DNA of 62,500 nt from Symbiodinium natans (GCA_905221605.1 CAJNDS010001735.1:1-62500); one strand, 5' to 3'. Positions 41,911 to 53,165 are shown, numbered from the stretch's first letter. The notes: generated from the sequence alone by a model not told the origin. Translations and numbers: made by a program.

Positions 41911-42369
41911 TTGATTGTTAAGGTTTAGGGTTTAGGGTTTAGGGTTTAGGGTTTAGGGTTTAGGGTTTAGGGTTTAGGGTTCAGGGTTCAGGGCTTAGGG
42001 CTTAGGGCTTAGGGCTTAGGGTTTAGGGTTTAGGGTTTTCGGTTTAGGGTGTAGGGTTTAGGGGTGCAACTATTATCACTACACTACCCACTGCCCTCAG
42101 CAGTGCACTACACTGCACATATCCATGACGTACATCTACACACGACCCTACAAATTAACACTGACCCCTGCACTGCACCCCTGGATTGGGGCCCGAAACC
42201 CCAAACCCTAATCCCTAAACCCAAACCCTAAATCCTAAACCCTAACCCCTAAACCCCCCCCGGCAAAAACGAGCTCAGCCCTGTAGAGGCGAGGCCTGCA
42301 AGACACAGCGCAGGCGCTCGTCGCTGTCCGACCTATAAGTCTACTCGGGTAGAGTTTTTAGGGTTTAGG

Positions 42370-42780
42370 TTAGTGGGTGCATGGGCCTTTTTATGGGCAT
42401 GGGTCTGTTGGGACAGATTTCATGCGTCCGGACTATATATAAAGCTCCCCCGAACTACTTATAAAACTGGCCGAGCTATGTATACATCGTCCGGAACCGC
42501 TCGGAACCGTTCTGGACTGTTTGTAACCGTGCTGCGAGACGCCATGGCCGACCATCGTTAATCAAAGCCGCAACAATAGCCCCACAGTGGTTATAAGTCG
42601 CCCGGAACCGCTCGGAACCGTTCCGAACTACTTACAAACGTCGGGTTCATGTGTAGTCCAGAACGGTTCCGAGCGGTTCCGGACTATCTGGAACGATTTC
42701 GAATCATCTGCTGGAAAATTTCTATACAGTTCTGAGAACTTTTATATATAGATCGAGGAAATTATATATAGTTCCTGCAC
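42370..42780. repeat. Inverted and direct repeats of a CGGAACCGCTCGGAACCG motif
   Basis: The 29 bp at 42489-42517 recur exactly as reverse complement at 42656-42684, and a third, direct, diverged copy sits at 42600-42628. Short echoes (CGAACTACTTATAAA and CGAACTACTTACAAA) flank them. No telomeric units occur inside. Confidence 0.85.
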
Positions 42781-43272
42781 CATGCGGGATGCCCAACAGT
42801 TAAAGAGGCCTACGCACCTACTAAGGTTTAGGGTTTATTGTACAGGGTGCAGGGTGCAAGGGCTGGAGGTTTGAGGTTTTAGGGTCTAGGTGATAGTGTT
42901 TAGGGTCTGAAGGGTTTTATGGGGGGTGTGGTCTGTAGGATTCTATAGGGTCTAGGATCCATAGAGGTTTAGGGTCTGAAAAATCTGTTTGGGTGAGGGG
43001 TTATGGGGTTTATGTCTGAAGGTTGTAGGGTTTGGGGTCTGGAGGGTTTAAGGTTTGAGCTCATGGGCAGGGTTTAGGGTTTAGGGCTTACGGCTTAGGG
43101 CTTGGGGTCTAGGGTTTTGGGTTTAGGGTTTAGGGTGCAGGGTTTAGGGTTTAGGGTTTAGGGTTTAGGGTTTAGGGAAACCCTAAACCCTAAACCCTGA
43201 ACCCTGAACCCTAAACCCTGAACCCTGAACCCTGAACCGCAAGCCCGAAGCCTGAGAAATGGCAAGCCCCAG

Positions 43273-43450
43273 AACGACAAGATCCGGACCGTAGCACCCA
43301 CACATGGCACCGACTCTGTCGCATCGTCCGGAGGAAGCTGCAGACTTGGGCCTCTTTGAGTTTAAGGGATTGGGGTTTAGGGTTTAGGGTTTAGGGATTT
43401 AGGGTTTGGGGTTTAGGGCTAAGACTTGGGCCACTTTGAGTTTAAGGGAT
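43273..43450. repeat. Telomeric array between 29-bp direct repeats
   Basis: The 29 bp at 43342-43370 recur at 43422-43450 with one mismatch, and degenerate TTTAGGG units fill the 51 bp between. On the minus strand the 5' copy offers a donor at AAAGTG/GCCC and the 3' copy an acceptor at AAAGAG/GCCC. The unique block at 43273-43341 is open on both strands. Confidence 0.75.
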
Positions 43451-43592
43451 CGAGGGGGTTGTAGGCTTTGGGGTTTAGGGGTTGGGGTTTAGGGTTAGGG
43501 TTAGGGGTTAAGGGTTTAGGATTGAGGCATCCTTGGTGGTTCAGGCTTTGGGGTTTTGGGCTACTCTCAAAGCTCTGGGTCTGAAGCTTCCA

Positions 43593-43712
43593 GGCTTAAA
43601 GGGTTTAGGGTTTAGGGTTTTAGGGTTTAGGGTTTAGGGTTTAGGGTTTAGGGTTTAGGGTTTAGGGTTTAGGGTTTAGGGGTTAGGGTTAGGGTTTAGG
43701 GTTTAGGGTTTA
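43593..43712 (+). repeat. TTTAGGG array
   Basis: About sixteen heptamers with TTTTAGGG and TTAGGGG exceptions. Confidence 0.95.
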
Positions 43713-43926
43713 GGCCTCGAAGCCCGGAAGCCCTGACGAGTGTAGCAGCGCGGGCTCGGGTGATCTAATTGCCTGAGGGTTGTCTGCAGGGCTAAAAGTT
43801 GGTGGCCTATTGAAAAATCACCCAACCCAACCCTTTTTACCAATGAGGGCTCTCTAGTGAAAACCTTAGCCCTAAACCCTAAGCCCTAAACCCTCAACCC
43901 TCAACCCTAAAGCAAATCAACTCCAG

Positions 43927-43976
43927 AAGAGTCTAGATGCCCAACAGGCCCTGCCCAGTTACTCAGCAGTGAAACG
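43927..43976 (+). CDS. Candidate short exon
   Basis: Between AACTCCAG and GTGAGCACG lies a 50-nt block reading KSLDAQQALPSYSAVKR. Splice contexts are good but the block is not linked to neighbours. Confidence 0.3.
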
Positions 43977-44133
43977 GTGAGCACGTGGGCCTGATCACCG
44001 AGCATCTCGCTTAGCACGATGACCTCACTTGCAAGAACTCTTGTTTAGGGTTTAGGGTTTTGGGTTTTGGGTTTAGGTTTTAGGCTTTAGGGTTTAGGGT
44101 TGGGGTTTAGGTTTAGGGTTTAGAGTTGCGGGT

Positions 44134-44384
44134 TCAGGGTAGTGTGTAGTATGATTTTGGTTGCTGGTGCCACTGTGAGTGCTGCTGGTATGTTTGAAGC
44201 GTTACTATTTCTGCTTTGCTTTTTAATACTATTCTTTCATTTCGTGTCGAACTCAGTATGTTCTCGTGCGGGAGCACGGCAAGGCATGGCTTCACCCTCT
44301 TACCTGAGCTTAGGATTTGCACTGCATTCCTTGTCACTTCGGCGCCCCCCTGCCAAAAAAACAATAAAAAAACAAAATCCGTGA
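44134..44384. CDS. Candidate ORF, strand uncertain
   Basis: The plus strand gives an 80-codon frame with a hydrophobic segment (FEALLFLLCFLILFFHFV). The minus strand is open for 76 codons over the same bases. Base composition is more AT-rich than the neighbours. Confidence 0.2.
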
Positions 44385-44464
44385 GATTCGGAAGCCGCAG
44401 CCCTCAAGGCCCTGGGCCTAAACCCTAAACCTCTGTGTCATACAAGCAGTTAAACCTTAATGAT

Positions 44465-44575
44465 CTTCGTGGTATCTTCGTGGGCAAGGCACACATCTTC
44501 GTAGGCAAAGGCACAAATCTTCGTGGGCAAAGCCCGTTTTGGGGTTTTGGGACTTGCCCACGATTTCTTGTGCCT
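44465..44575. repeat. Relic of the 21-bp satellite
   Basis: CTTCGTGGGCAAGGCACA, CTTCGTAGGCAAAGGCAC, CTTCGTGGGCAAAGCCC and an opposed ACTTGCCCACGATTTC are diverged copies of the unit at 12879-13380, including one inversion. Confidence 0.75.
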
Positions 44576-45309
44576 TTAAGGCGTGTGGTGAAGAGGGAAT
44601 GGAGTCTAAGGTTTGTGGATTGAGTGAGCCTTATACTTTCTTTGGGCGGGTGGGTAATTTCCCGTCGCTTGCAAAGCTGCTTGACTAGTGAAAGCTACAT
44701 GAGATGCTGAACCCTGAACCCTAAGGCCCTAACGACAGGCGACCGCAAAGCCTAGACGACAGGCACCCGTGGGACTAACTGACAGAGACAAAGGTGCTAA
44801 CCCTACACTCTGAACCCTAAAGACTGGATCACAGAAACTAGTCTCTGATGAACCTTTTTCATGGAGGGGTATAGAAGGGAACCGACCCTGTAAAACATGG
44901 GATTACAAAGGCGCTTACTTGGGGGTCCTAGGAGAGGGGAAGAGAACTTGAGAAGGAAACATGGTCATGGATTCGAGGAATCGAGATTCTCAAGGCAGTC
45001 TTCTCCGGCCGGTGGAAGGAACCAAGCCTAAACCCTAAACCCTAAGCCCTGAACCCTGAACCCTAAACCCTAAACCCTAAACCCCAAACCCTAAACTGAT
45101 CCCCCAAAAGATGTCTCTCAAGTCGCTCTGAAAGAATTCGCAAAGGATTTAGGGTTTAGGGTTTAGGGTTGAAGGTTCTTAACAACAACTTACACCTCAA
45201 CTCGGAAGCCTGAACCCCAGAACCCTCAGCTCGATGGAGATTCTGCAGCCTACGGCCATCAAATCTACCACCTTTGAAACCCTAAGCCCTAACCTTAGCA
45301 ACCCAAAAG

Positions 45310-45380
45310 CTACTTCCTTTTGTAGGCCATTACTCTCATATCATAGGCATGTTAAGTTAGGTCAACTACAAAAAGAGTAG
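45310..45380. mobile_element. Introner-like element, family N
   Basis: CTACTTCCTTTTGTAG and CTACAAAAAGAGTAG are inverted ends of a 71-bp unit. No second copy is in the window. Confidence 0.45.
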
Positions 45381-45491
45381 GGTTCAGGGTTTAGGGCAAA
45401 CCCTAAACCCTAAACACCTCGAAAGCCTATCTGCGAAGCCCCCAAATACCCTGAACAAGTCCTAAGTCCTAGACTGGATCAGGCCCTCACG

Positions 45492-45614
45492 CCCTAAACC
45501 CTAAACCCTAAACCCTAAACCCTAAACCCTAAACCCTAAACCCTAAACCCTAAACCCTAAACCCTAAACCCTAAACCCTAAACCCTAAACCCTAAACCCT
45601 AAACCCTAAACCCT
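45492..45614 (-). repeat. CCCTAAA array
   Basis: Seventeen heptamers. It is followed about 110 bp later by an oppositely oriented array at 45725-45813. Confidence 0.95.
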
Positions 45615-45724
45615 CCCTAAGCCCTGAGGCCTAAACCTGAATCTGCCGAGCCAGGGTGCACCGTTCCGCGGACCAGCGGGGCATGCGCGGCTGCCGTCGG
45701 CGGCCCTTGCGTTCCCACACTCAG

Positions 45725-45813
45725 AGGGTTTAGGGTTTAGGGTTTAGGGTTTAGGGTTTAGGGTTTAGGGTTTAGGGTTTAGGGTTTAGGGTTTAGGGTT
45801 TAGGGTTTAGGGT
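45725..45813 (+). repeat. TTTAGGG array
   Basis: About twelve heptamers, then a G13 run. Confidence 0.95.
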
Positions 45814-46123
45814 GATTGGAGGGGGGGGGGGGGCAGGAAAGTGAGGGCGTTTGGGATTTTAGGTCTAGGGTTTTAGGGCTTAAGGTTCAGAGATTCTGGG
45901 ATGTTGAAAGTTCGCGTTTCAAAGGTGTTGGGCGAGAGGGAGAGGTGTAAGTTTAGGGAATGTACCTTAGAAATCAGAGTCATCAAGACCCCAAACGCCT
46001 AGACCCTCAACCATCCCAAGGGGGCCTGGGGAATTGGAATGGAGTGGTGGAATGAAAACAGTGAGAATCGGGTTTAGGGTTTTCGGCCTATGCCTGCTGT
46101 CAGGAATATGCGTTAGGGTGCAG

Positions 46124-46255
46124 GGGCCTCGGGTTCCTGTCAGGAGTGGTCATCTCAGCGGAACCCTGGACGGTGAAGTGCCCACGAGCTCCGTGCTGGA
46201 AGCGCTCCAGAAGCCACGGCACCTGACGGGAAGAGAACAAACGGCTTTGGATTGA
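46124..46255 (+). CDS. Candidate terminal exon
   Basis: After GGGTGCAG a 43-codon frame ends in TGA (GHLSGTLDGEVPTSSVLEAL, QKPRHLTGREQTALD). Third positions are G/C-rich and the translation is not low complexity. The function is unknown. Confidence 0.4.
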   Translation, partial: GPRVPVRSGHLSGTLDGEVPTSSVLEALQKPRHLTGREQTALD

Positions 46256-47223
46256 GAGCGCCTGGGTTGTAAATAGGGTTTAGGGCTGGGGTTTAGGGTT
46301 TAGGGTTTAGGGGTTTAGGGTTTAGGGTTTAGGGTTCAGGGTTTAGGGTTTAGGGGGGTAGGGTTTAGGGTAAACAACAAACAATCAAACGCCGAGACCT
46401 AACAACAAAACAAAAAGCCAAGCCCTGAATCCTAAGCCCTTCGCAAGAAAAACCCTGAACTGCAAGCCTTCAACCCTAGACACTCGACTCCAACCCTCAA
46501 ACGCCCAGCCCAGCCCTAATCTCGAAACCCGTTGACCCCTTAAACCTGAACCCCAAACCCCACAAACCCACAAACCCCGAACCCAAAACCCTAAACCCCG
46601 AACCCAAAACCCTAAACCCTAAACCCCAAACCCTAAACCCTAAACCCTGAACCTCAAACCCCAAACCCCCACACCCTCAACCCCTGCCTCGTGAGCTGGA
46701 GTCAGACTCCGCGATTGCTCTTGGAGTTGGCAAAGCCAAGCCTCCACTCAAAAGGTTTTGGGGTTTAGGGCACCCTAAACCCTAAACCCTAAACCCTAAA
46801 CCCTAAACCCTAAACCCTAAACCCTAAACCCTAAACCCTGACCCCTAAACCCTGAACCTTTTGGATTGGGGATTAGGGCTTTAGGTTTCGGGTTGGGGGT
46901 CTAGGGTTCTTCGGGTTCTGAGGGCATGCTTGGGACCCCCTGAAGCCCTAAAGCCCTAAAATAACCCTCAAACCCTAAACCCTAAACCCTAAACCCAAAG
47001 CGCCTACGGCCCTGGCACACCTCGAGCCCGAACAAGCCTCGTAGCTTCAGGGTGCTTATAGGGTTCTTCAGGGGAGGGCGGTTCATGGGGGTAGGATCTT
47101 CAGGTTACATACTCGCCTTGAACCCCCCTAAACCCTTCACCCTAAACCCTAAACCCTAAACCCTGAACCCTGAACCTTGAACCCTGAACCTTGAACCCTG
47201 AACCCTAAACCCTAAACCCCTCC

Positions 47224-47322
47224 CTTAAGACCCTACAAGCTGCCCCATGCCCCGGTGGTACCCGAAATCCCGGCCTCCGCATGCGGCATGATGAGGTCGA
47301 ACCGCCAATTTTCCTTCTTGGG
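47224..47322. CDS. Candidate exon, strand uncertain
   Basis: On minus, after CCAAGAAG, ENWRFDLIMPHAEAGISGTT runs to a stop. On plus, LPHAPVVPEIPASACGMMRS is open over the same bases. Confidence 0.25.
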
Positions 47323-47875
47323 GAAGGGTTTAGGGTTTAGGGTTTAGGGTTTAGGGTTCAGGGTTCAGGGTTCAGGGTGTGGGGTGTGGGGTTTGGGTTT
47401 AGGGTTTACGGTTGAGGGTTTAGGGTTTAGGGTTCAGGGTATGGGGATTCGGGACTAAGGCTAGTTCTGGGCTCGTTGAGCATTTAGGGCCTCATAGGTT
47501 ATGGAGTCAGGGCTTTTTTGACTAAGACATGGAGACAAACCTACGACCCTACAAAAATAGCCTAAAATCCTACAACCCTTCAAGCGAAAGCCCAAAAAAC
47601 ACGAGCCCCCCCCCCCCCCCCCCCAACAAAACAAAAAAACAAATTGCAAACTAGGGTCCCTCGGCCCAACCGGCAGAACGCGAAGCATGATCGAATGGAG
47701 TACTGCAACGGGTCTACCCCAAGGCCCCAAGCCGAAACCCTGCACCCTGCACCCTAAACCCTAAACCCTACACCCTAAACCCTAAACCCTAAACCCTAAA
47801 CCCTAGCAGCCTCTCGAGCCAGTCCCATGGCCTAGGCTTTCAGGAAGCCGCGGAGCTTTTTGGCCGGCTGAGGGA

Positions 47876-48075
47876 GGGTTTAGGGTTTAGGGTTTAGGGT
47901 TTAGGGTTTAGGGTTTAGGGTTTAGGGTTTAGGGTTTAGGGTTTAGGGTTTAGGGTTTAGGGTTTAGGGTTTAGGGTTTAGGGTTTAGGGTGTAGTGTTT
48001 ATGGTTTAGGGTTTAGGGTTTAGGGTTTAGGGTTTAGGGTTTAGGGTTTAGGGTTTAGGGTTTAGGGTTTAGGGT

Positions 48076-48107
<32 letters not shown>

Positions 48108-48110
48108 GGT
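47876..48110 (+). repeat. TTTAGGG array with TTGAGGG block
   Basis: About 33 units, a stretch of perfect heptamers followed by five TTGAGGG units and more heptamers. Confidence 0.95.
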
Positions 48111-48689
48111 TTAGGGTTTAGGGTCCAGGGTCTAGAGTGTAGGGTGTAGGGTTTAGGGATTAGAGGTACGGGTCTTGAGATACGGGTCTAGGGTTTTTGT
48201 TGGGGGTAGGGGCTTATAAGGTTGACGATTTGGAGGTTTAAGCTTCAGGGCTTGGGGGTCGCGGAGGTTTAGGGGCTTGAGGGTTTAAAGTTTAGGGTTA
48301 GGGTTTAGGGTTTGGGGTTTAGGGTTTAGAGTTTAGTTTAGGGTTTGAGGCTTAGGGTTTTGAGACTTATGGAAGATTGGATATGTTTGCCGTTTAAAGG
48401 CATAAAGACTAGATGGCCTCAACCTCGCGTTGCGCCGATTCCTGTTCTACGCTGGTTCGGAAACAATTGCGTAGATATTTCTAAAAAGAGCTTCTCTTGA
48501 AGGAAGCAAGGTTAAAAAGGCTTCTCTTGAAGGAAACAAACCTAGTATTCCGGACAATTAGATCCTACAATAACCTGGGTTCCACCCGAACCCGAAGCCC
48601 CACAAAACCCTAAACCCTGCACCCTATAACCCTAAACCCTAAACCCTAAACCCTAAACCCTAAACCCCAAACCCTGGACCGCCTAAACC

Positions 48690-48795
48690 CTAAACCCGAA
48701 GCCCTAAGAGGCTCTGGCCCATTGGCGCATGAGCTGCGAGGACGCCTCTACATCAGCTGGTCGGATGCACCCTCCATGGCCTGGACGTAAAGCAG
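48690..48795 (+). CDS. Candidate exon
   Basis: An open block (HELRGRLYISWSDAPSMAW) runs to GTAAAGC near 48789. The minus strand is partly open too. Confidence 0.28.
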
Positions 48796-48811
48796 TTCGG
48801 GGGACTTTGTT

Positions 48812-48895
48812 GGGTTTAGGGTTTAGGGTTTAGGGTTTAGGGTTTAGGGTTTAGGGTTTAGGGTTTAGGGTTTAGGGTTTAGGGTTTAGGGTTTA
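48812..48895 (+). repeat. TTTAGGG array
   Basis: Twelve heptamers, then T8 and G17 runs. Confidence 0.95.
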
Positions 48896-49204
48896 GGTAG
48901 TCATTTTTTTTTGTTGGGGGGGGGGGGGGGGTTTGGCTTTAGGGTGCTAGGGTTTTCGGGCGGTTTAAGGTGTTTGGGTGTTCAGGGGGTGTTCGGGCTT
49001 TGGGGTGTTAGAGCCGTCGGGGTTTTGAGGTTTGGGGGTTAAGATCCCTGAATCCTAAAGCTTACATACTCCTGATCAAGACAGCCCACAAAAAGGTACA
49101 GGGTTTAGGGTTTTTCTGGATTTAGGGCTTTTCTGGATTGGGCGTTTCTGGCTTAGGTCTTACCTCGGACTCTATTTACCTACAGTTTAGTCGTAGGGTT
49201 ACAG

Positions 49205-49684
49205 GGCGCCGCGGGAAAATTGGCCTTGCCGGGGATCGACCGGATCGATGAAGGATGCCTTCAGTTGGCAAATTTAAATGAGATTGGGGGTTAGCAGCCC
49301 TTAATGACTTACGGTTGAATTCTCAAGGGCATGGGGCCTTGAAGACCCTAAACCCTGCAGGTTTCGGGATCCACGACCCAATGAAGGTCATAACGAGCTC
49401 GTATCCAAAAGAAAGCCAGTATGTTTTGCGTCTGCCCCTAGGGCCTGCTCACTTTGGGCCTTTGGAGCTTGGAATGGGCCTTTGGAGCTTGGAATGGGCC
49501 TGTTGGGCCTTTGGACCTTTAGGCCTTCGGCCCTTTGGGCCTGTGCCTTGAGGCCTTGGGACCTCAAGCCTTAGCCGTAAACCCTAACATCTTTGCCAAG
49601 CGAAGACGGCGCTGGGGCCACGGCCTCTCCCGGCACCGCGCGGACGCGGAAGTCCAGATCATGCAGACCTGGGGATTGGGAAAG
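49205..49684 (+). CDS. Candidate exons, function unknown
   Basis: 49205-49294 after GTTACAG is exactly 30 codons with stop (GIDRIDEGCLQLANLNEI). 49361-49418 lies between CCTGCAG and GTATGT (FRDPRPNEGHNELVSKRKP). 49589-49684 is open before GTTGAC (RWGHGLSRHRADAEVQIMQT). Tandem GGGCCTTTGGAGCTTGGAAT copies lie at 49457-49497. The stop in the first block means it may end one gene. Confidence 0.38.
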
Positions 49685-50862
49685 GTTGACGGGTTTAGTG
49701 GTTTGGGGTTTGGGGCTTGGGGTCTGATGACCTCGGGCCTAGTGTGAACGAGCGAAATGAGGCGCCTATTTTGTTGGGGTGGAGGTTCCGTATTAGGGAC
49801 AGAGGACTAAACCCCCGCTTAGACCCCGAGAACTAACGTGGACCTTCAACTTTAAGACCCTAAACCCTAAACCCTAAACCCTAAACCCTAAACCCTAAAC
49901 CCTAAACCCTAAACCCTAAACCCTCTGGCGTCTCCGAGGCAGCGGCTGCAAGGATACCCGGCACCTCTGCACGGGGACGGGAGGGGCGCTTAGAGCCGCC
50001 TGAGGGTTTGGTTTTTCTGGGGTTTAGGATGGGTTTAGGGTTTAGGGTTTAGGGTTTAGGGTCAGGGTTCAGGGTTTAGGGTTTAGGGTTTAGGGTTTAG
50101 GGTTTAAGGGTTTAGGGGTTTTCGGGTTTAGGGTTTAGGGTTTGGAAAGCTCTAAGCCCTCAACTCGAAACCCTGAATCTCTAGACCCTGAACCCTGAAA
50201 TCTCCAGGAAACCCGAGAGCCAGGGCTGTCTGCAGACATGGCGCAGTCGTAGGGGCATTGCAGCCCTGCCTGCCAATGTAGGATTCAGTGAGGGTATATG
50301 GTTTAGGGATAGGACTCGGAGTTTAGTGTACCACATCACCAGGAAACACCATTTTTTAATATAGCCATTCTCTAGACCCTCTGTGCCCCCTGATTCGCAC
50401 GATGGAGTCCCTCAACCCTAGGCCCATGATGTCTGCGGCGAGTTGATGCCCTTAGGCCATGTCATTAAGTTTAGGATTTCTGGTTTAGGCTTCACACCCT
50501 CAGGCCGTATGATTTGGCCACAATGCTCGACAAAGTCTGTGCGGGGGGAGGGTGGGGGATGGCTTCGATCATGATCAGCCCAATTTGAGCCCCACTTTTT
50601 CCACCTTCCCGAACAGGCCGAAACAAGAACACCCACGAACTCTACATCACCCTAGACTCTACCTCAGCCGACCTGCAATGCGGGCCTACGCTGTCCTTCT
50701 TCCCCCCCCAAAATCGGGAAACTGCTAGGCTTTGGAAGTGCAACCTAAGAAGAAGGAGTCCTACTGCAAGTTCTAAACCCCCAAGCCAAAGTCTCTACAG
50801 GATGACTCCGATCTCTACAGGATTCTTGGCTTCAAAAGCCCTCGGCGTACTTGTACTTACAG

Positions 50863-51214
50863 TGCATTCGAATGGGGCGTGAGGGAACGTCAGAGCAACA
50901 AAAGCTCCAAGCCCCGAAGTCCAAGAGCTGTGAGCGACAGGGAAACGCCCAGGCGCCGTGTTACTTCGGAGGTCCTGAACCCCAGGCCCCGAAAACTAAA
51001 CCCAACAAAGTTGAACCCGAGCCGCTGTGGAGCGAAGCCCACCCTAGACCCAAAACCCAAAACATAAAACCCAACACCCCCAAACCCTAACCCTAAACCC
51101 TAAACCCCAAACCCTAAACCCGAAACCCAAAAGGAGGCCTTCTTCAGGGACCTCCTAACCACCGGCGCCCTCGAAGACGCCACGGCCACCGCTGAGGCCA
51201 AAGTGCTGGCCTAA
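50863..51214 (+). CDS. Candidate 3' exons ending in TAA
   Basis: 50863-50970 after TGTACTTACAG is open (CIRMGREGTSEQQKLQAPKS). 51134-51214 after CAAAAG is 27 codons with stop, reads EAFFRDLLTTGALEDATATA and EAKVLA, and is almost wholly G/C at third positions. A short CCCTAAA array would be the intron between them. The second block is one of the best unassigned coding candidates. Confidence 0.4.
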
Positions 51215-51228
51215 AGGGGTTTAGGGCT

Positions 51229-51308
51229 TAGGGTTTTAGGGTTTTAGGGTTTTAGGGTTTTAGGGTTTTAGGGTTTTAGGGTTTTAGGGTTTTCGGGTTT
51301 TAGGGTTT
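51229..51308 (+). repeat. Octamer telomere variant (TTTTAGGG)n
   Basis: About nine copies of the octamer, a different 8-mer from that at 2819-2894. Confidence 0.9.
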
Positions 51309-52040
51309 AGGGGTTAGGGTTTAGGGTTTAGGGCTAGGGTTTAGGGTGGAGGGGTTTGGGCGTTAGGGTGTTTAGGGGTTGAGGGTTGATAGGTGTTGAG
51401 GGGGTTTTGGGTTTTAAGGTGTTTAGGGTTTAGGGGGCTAAGAGGCTAAGGGCCTCAGAGTTTCGGGTTTCGGGTTTAAGGATTTGGTTTTAGGGTTTCG
51501 CTTTTCGGGGTTTAGGTGTTCAGGGTGTAGGGGTTTAGGGTTTAGGGTTAGGGGTTTGGGGTGTAGGACCTTTAGATGGAGGTTTAGGGGTTCGCCGCGT
51601 AAGCCCCAAAGAAGCCGCGGCCCTTAACTTGCCCAGCCGCAATTCAGGCTTTGGGGTCCTAGCGTTTAGGGTTTAGGGTTTAGGGTTTGGGGTTTAGGGG
51701 TTTAGGGTTTAGGGCGTATAGGGTTTAGGGCTTAGGGGTACCGAGCTTTCATTCCTCTAGCATCCAACCCTCCGTCGCCATCCCGCGAGATGGGGGCCAA
51801 GTGTGGACATTGGGGTCCACAGGGCTTTTAGGGTTCACAGGCTGCTGAGGTCCTTATGTCCTCTCACCTCCAGGCCCTAAACCCTCCCCAAGCCCTAAGC
51901 CCTCAGCCCTGAACCTGAAACCATAACCCTAGACCCTAAACATCTACCTCAAACCCCAAACCCCAAACCCCAAGCCCCAAGCCCCAAGCCCCCACCCCAA
52001 ACCCCAAACCCGAAACCCGAAACCCGAAACCCGAAACCCG

Positions 52041-52144
52041 AAACCTAAACCCTAAACCCTAAACCCTAAACCCTAAACCCTAAACCCTAAACCCTAAACC
52101 CTAAACCCTAAACCCTAAACCCTAAACCCTAAACCCTAAACCCT
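52041..52144 (-). repeat. CCCTAAA array preceded by CCCGAAA block
   Basis: Fifteen heptamers follow six CCCGAAA units (52008-52040) and a CCCCAAA/CCCCAAG block (51951-52005), showing stepwise variant zones. Confidence 0.95.
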
Positions 52145-52166
52145 ACGTAAACCCTAAACCCTACAG

Positions 52167-52743
52167 GTGCTCATGATTTTTGACCCTGGGGCTCCCAGCA
52201 CAGGCAGACACTGGCCGTGCCGAAGTCCGGAGGGGCGCCCTGTGAGGCAGTGCCACCATCGGCCCAGGGTCTTGCAGCCGGGGCCTGTTTGGGGTTTAGG
52301 GTTTAGGGTTTAGGGCTTGGGGTTTAGGGTTTAGGGTTTAGGGTTTGGGGTTTAGGGTTTAGGGTTTAGGGATGCGGGGCCAAGGGTCTTGCAGCGGGGG
52401 TCGGTCATGTGTGGAGGATGTTGAGGGCTTTTGGGGTTAGGGTGGGCTTTGAAAGGGTTGACGTTTCAGGGCTGAGGATTTAGGGCTTACAGGGTTGAAG
52501 GTGCTGGGTACCTTTTTTTTGTGTCAGACTCTTCAGAAACTAGTTCGTTTTAAGTACATCGGTGATAGGAGGCGTTGGGAGGTTTAGGGCTAAGGGCGGG
52601 TCTAGGAAATTACAAGAAAATCAACCTGAAGAGTAGATGAAACGATCTACTTCAGGTCCGAGACAATAGAACCAACTTCTGGGGATCTTCTGCACGGGCC
52701 GTCAACCATACCAGCAAGAGCATTTGGACACTACTTACATTGG
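52167..52743 (+). CDS. Candidate exons
   Basis: 52167-52243 lies between CCTACAG and GTGAGG (FDPGAPSTGRHWPCRSPEGR). 52657-52743 follows CTACTTCAG (VRDNRTNFWGSSARAVNHTS). A hairpin, CCTGAAG.GTAGAT with ATCTACTTCAGG, forms the end of the second block's upstream intron at 52627-52658. The function is unknown. Confidence 0.33.
52264..52399. repeat. Telomeric array between 20-bp direct repeats
   Basis: CCAGGGTCTTGCAGCCGGGG at 52264-52283 recurs as CCAAGGGTCTTGCAGCGGGG at 52380-52399 with two small differences. TTTAGGG units lie between. Confidence 0.6.
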
Positions 52744-52846
52744 GGTTTATATAGGGTTTAGAGTTCAGGGTGTGGGGTTTGGGGCTTAGGGTTCAGGGCC
52801 AACACATGATCTGCTCATAACTCATGATCTCTTTCCCCCCCCCCCC

Positions 52847-52914
52847 CTAAACCCTAAACCCTAAACCCTAAACCCTAAACCCTAAACCCTAAACCCTAAA
52901 CCCTAAACCCTAAA
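52847..52914 (-). repeat. CCCTAAA array
   Basis: Nine to ten perfect heptamers flanked by C runs. Confidence 0.95.
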
Positions 52915-53067
52915 CCCCCCCGCCCATCCCCTCCAAACGGATGGTCACCTTTTCTCATGACACGGGCACGAGAAGTTGTTGTCAAACACCTCCATGGCAG
53001 CATGAGAGCCGGAACCCGCGCATGCCCTCCCGAAAGTGGAGATGATGGTTTAGGGTTTAGGGGTTTA

Positions 53068-53165
53068 TAGGGTGTATAGGGTTCATAGGGTTTATAGGGT
53101 TTATAGGGTGTATAGGGTTCATAGGGTTTATAGGGTTCATAGGGTTTATAGGGTTTATAGGGTTT
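53068..53165 (+). repeat. Nonamer telomere variant (TTTATAGGG)n
   Basis: About ten 9-mers with GTG/TTC substitutions in a higher-order pattern. It is the mirror of the array at 9151-9203. Confidence 0.9.
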
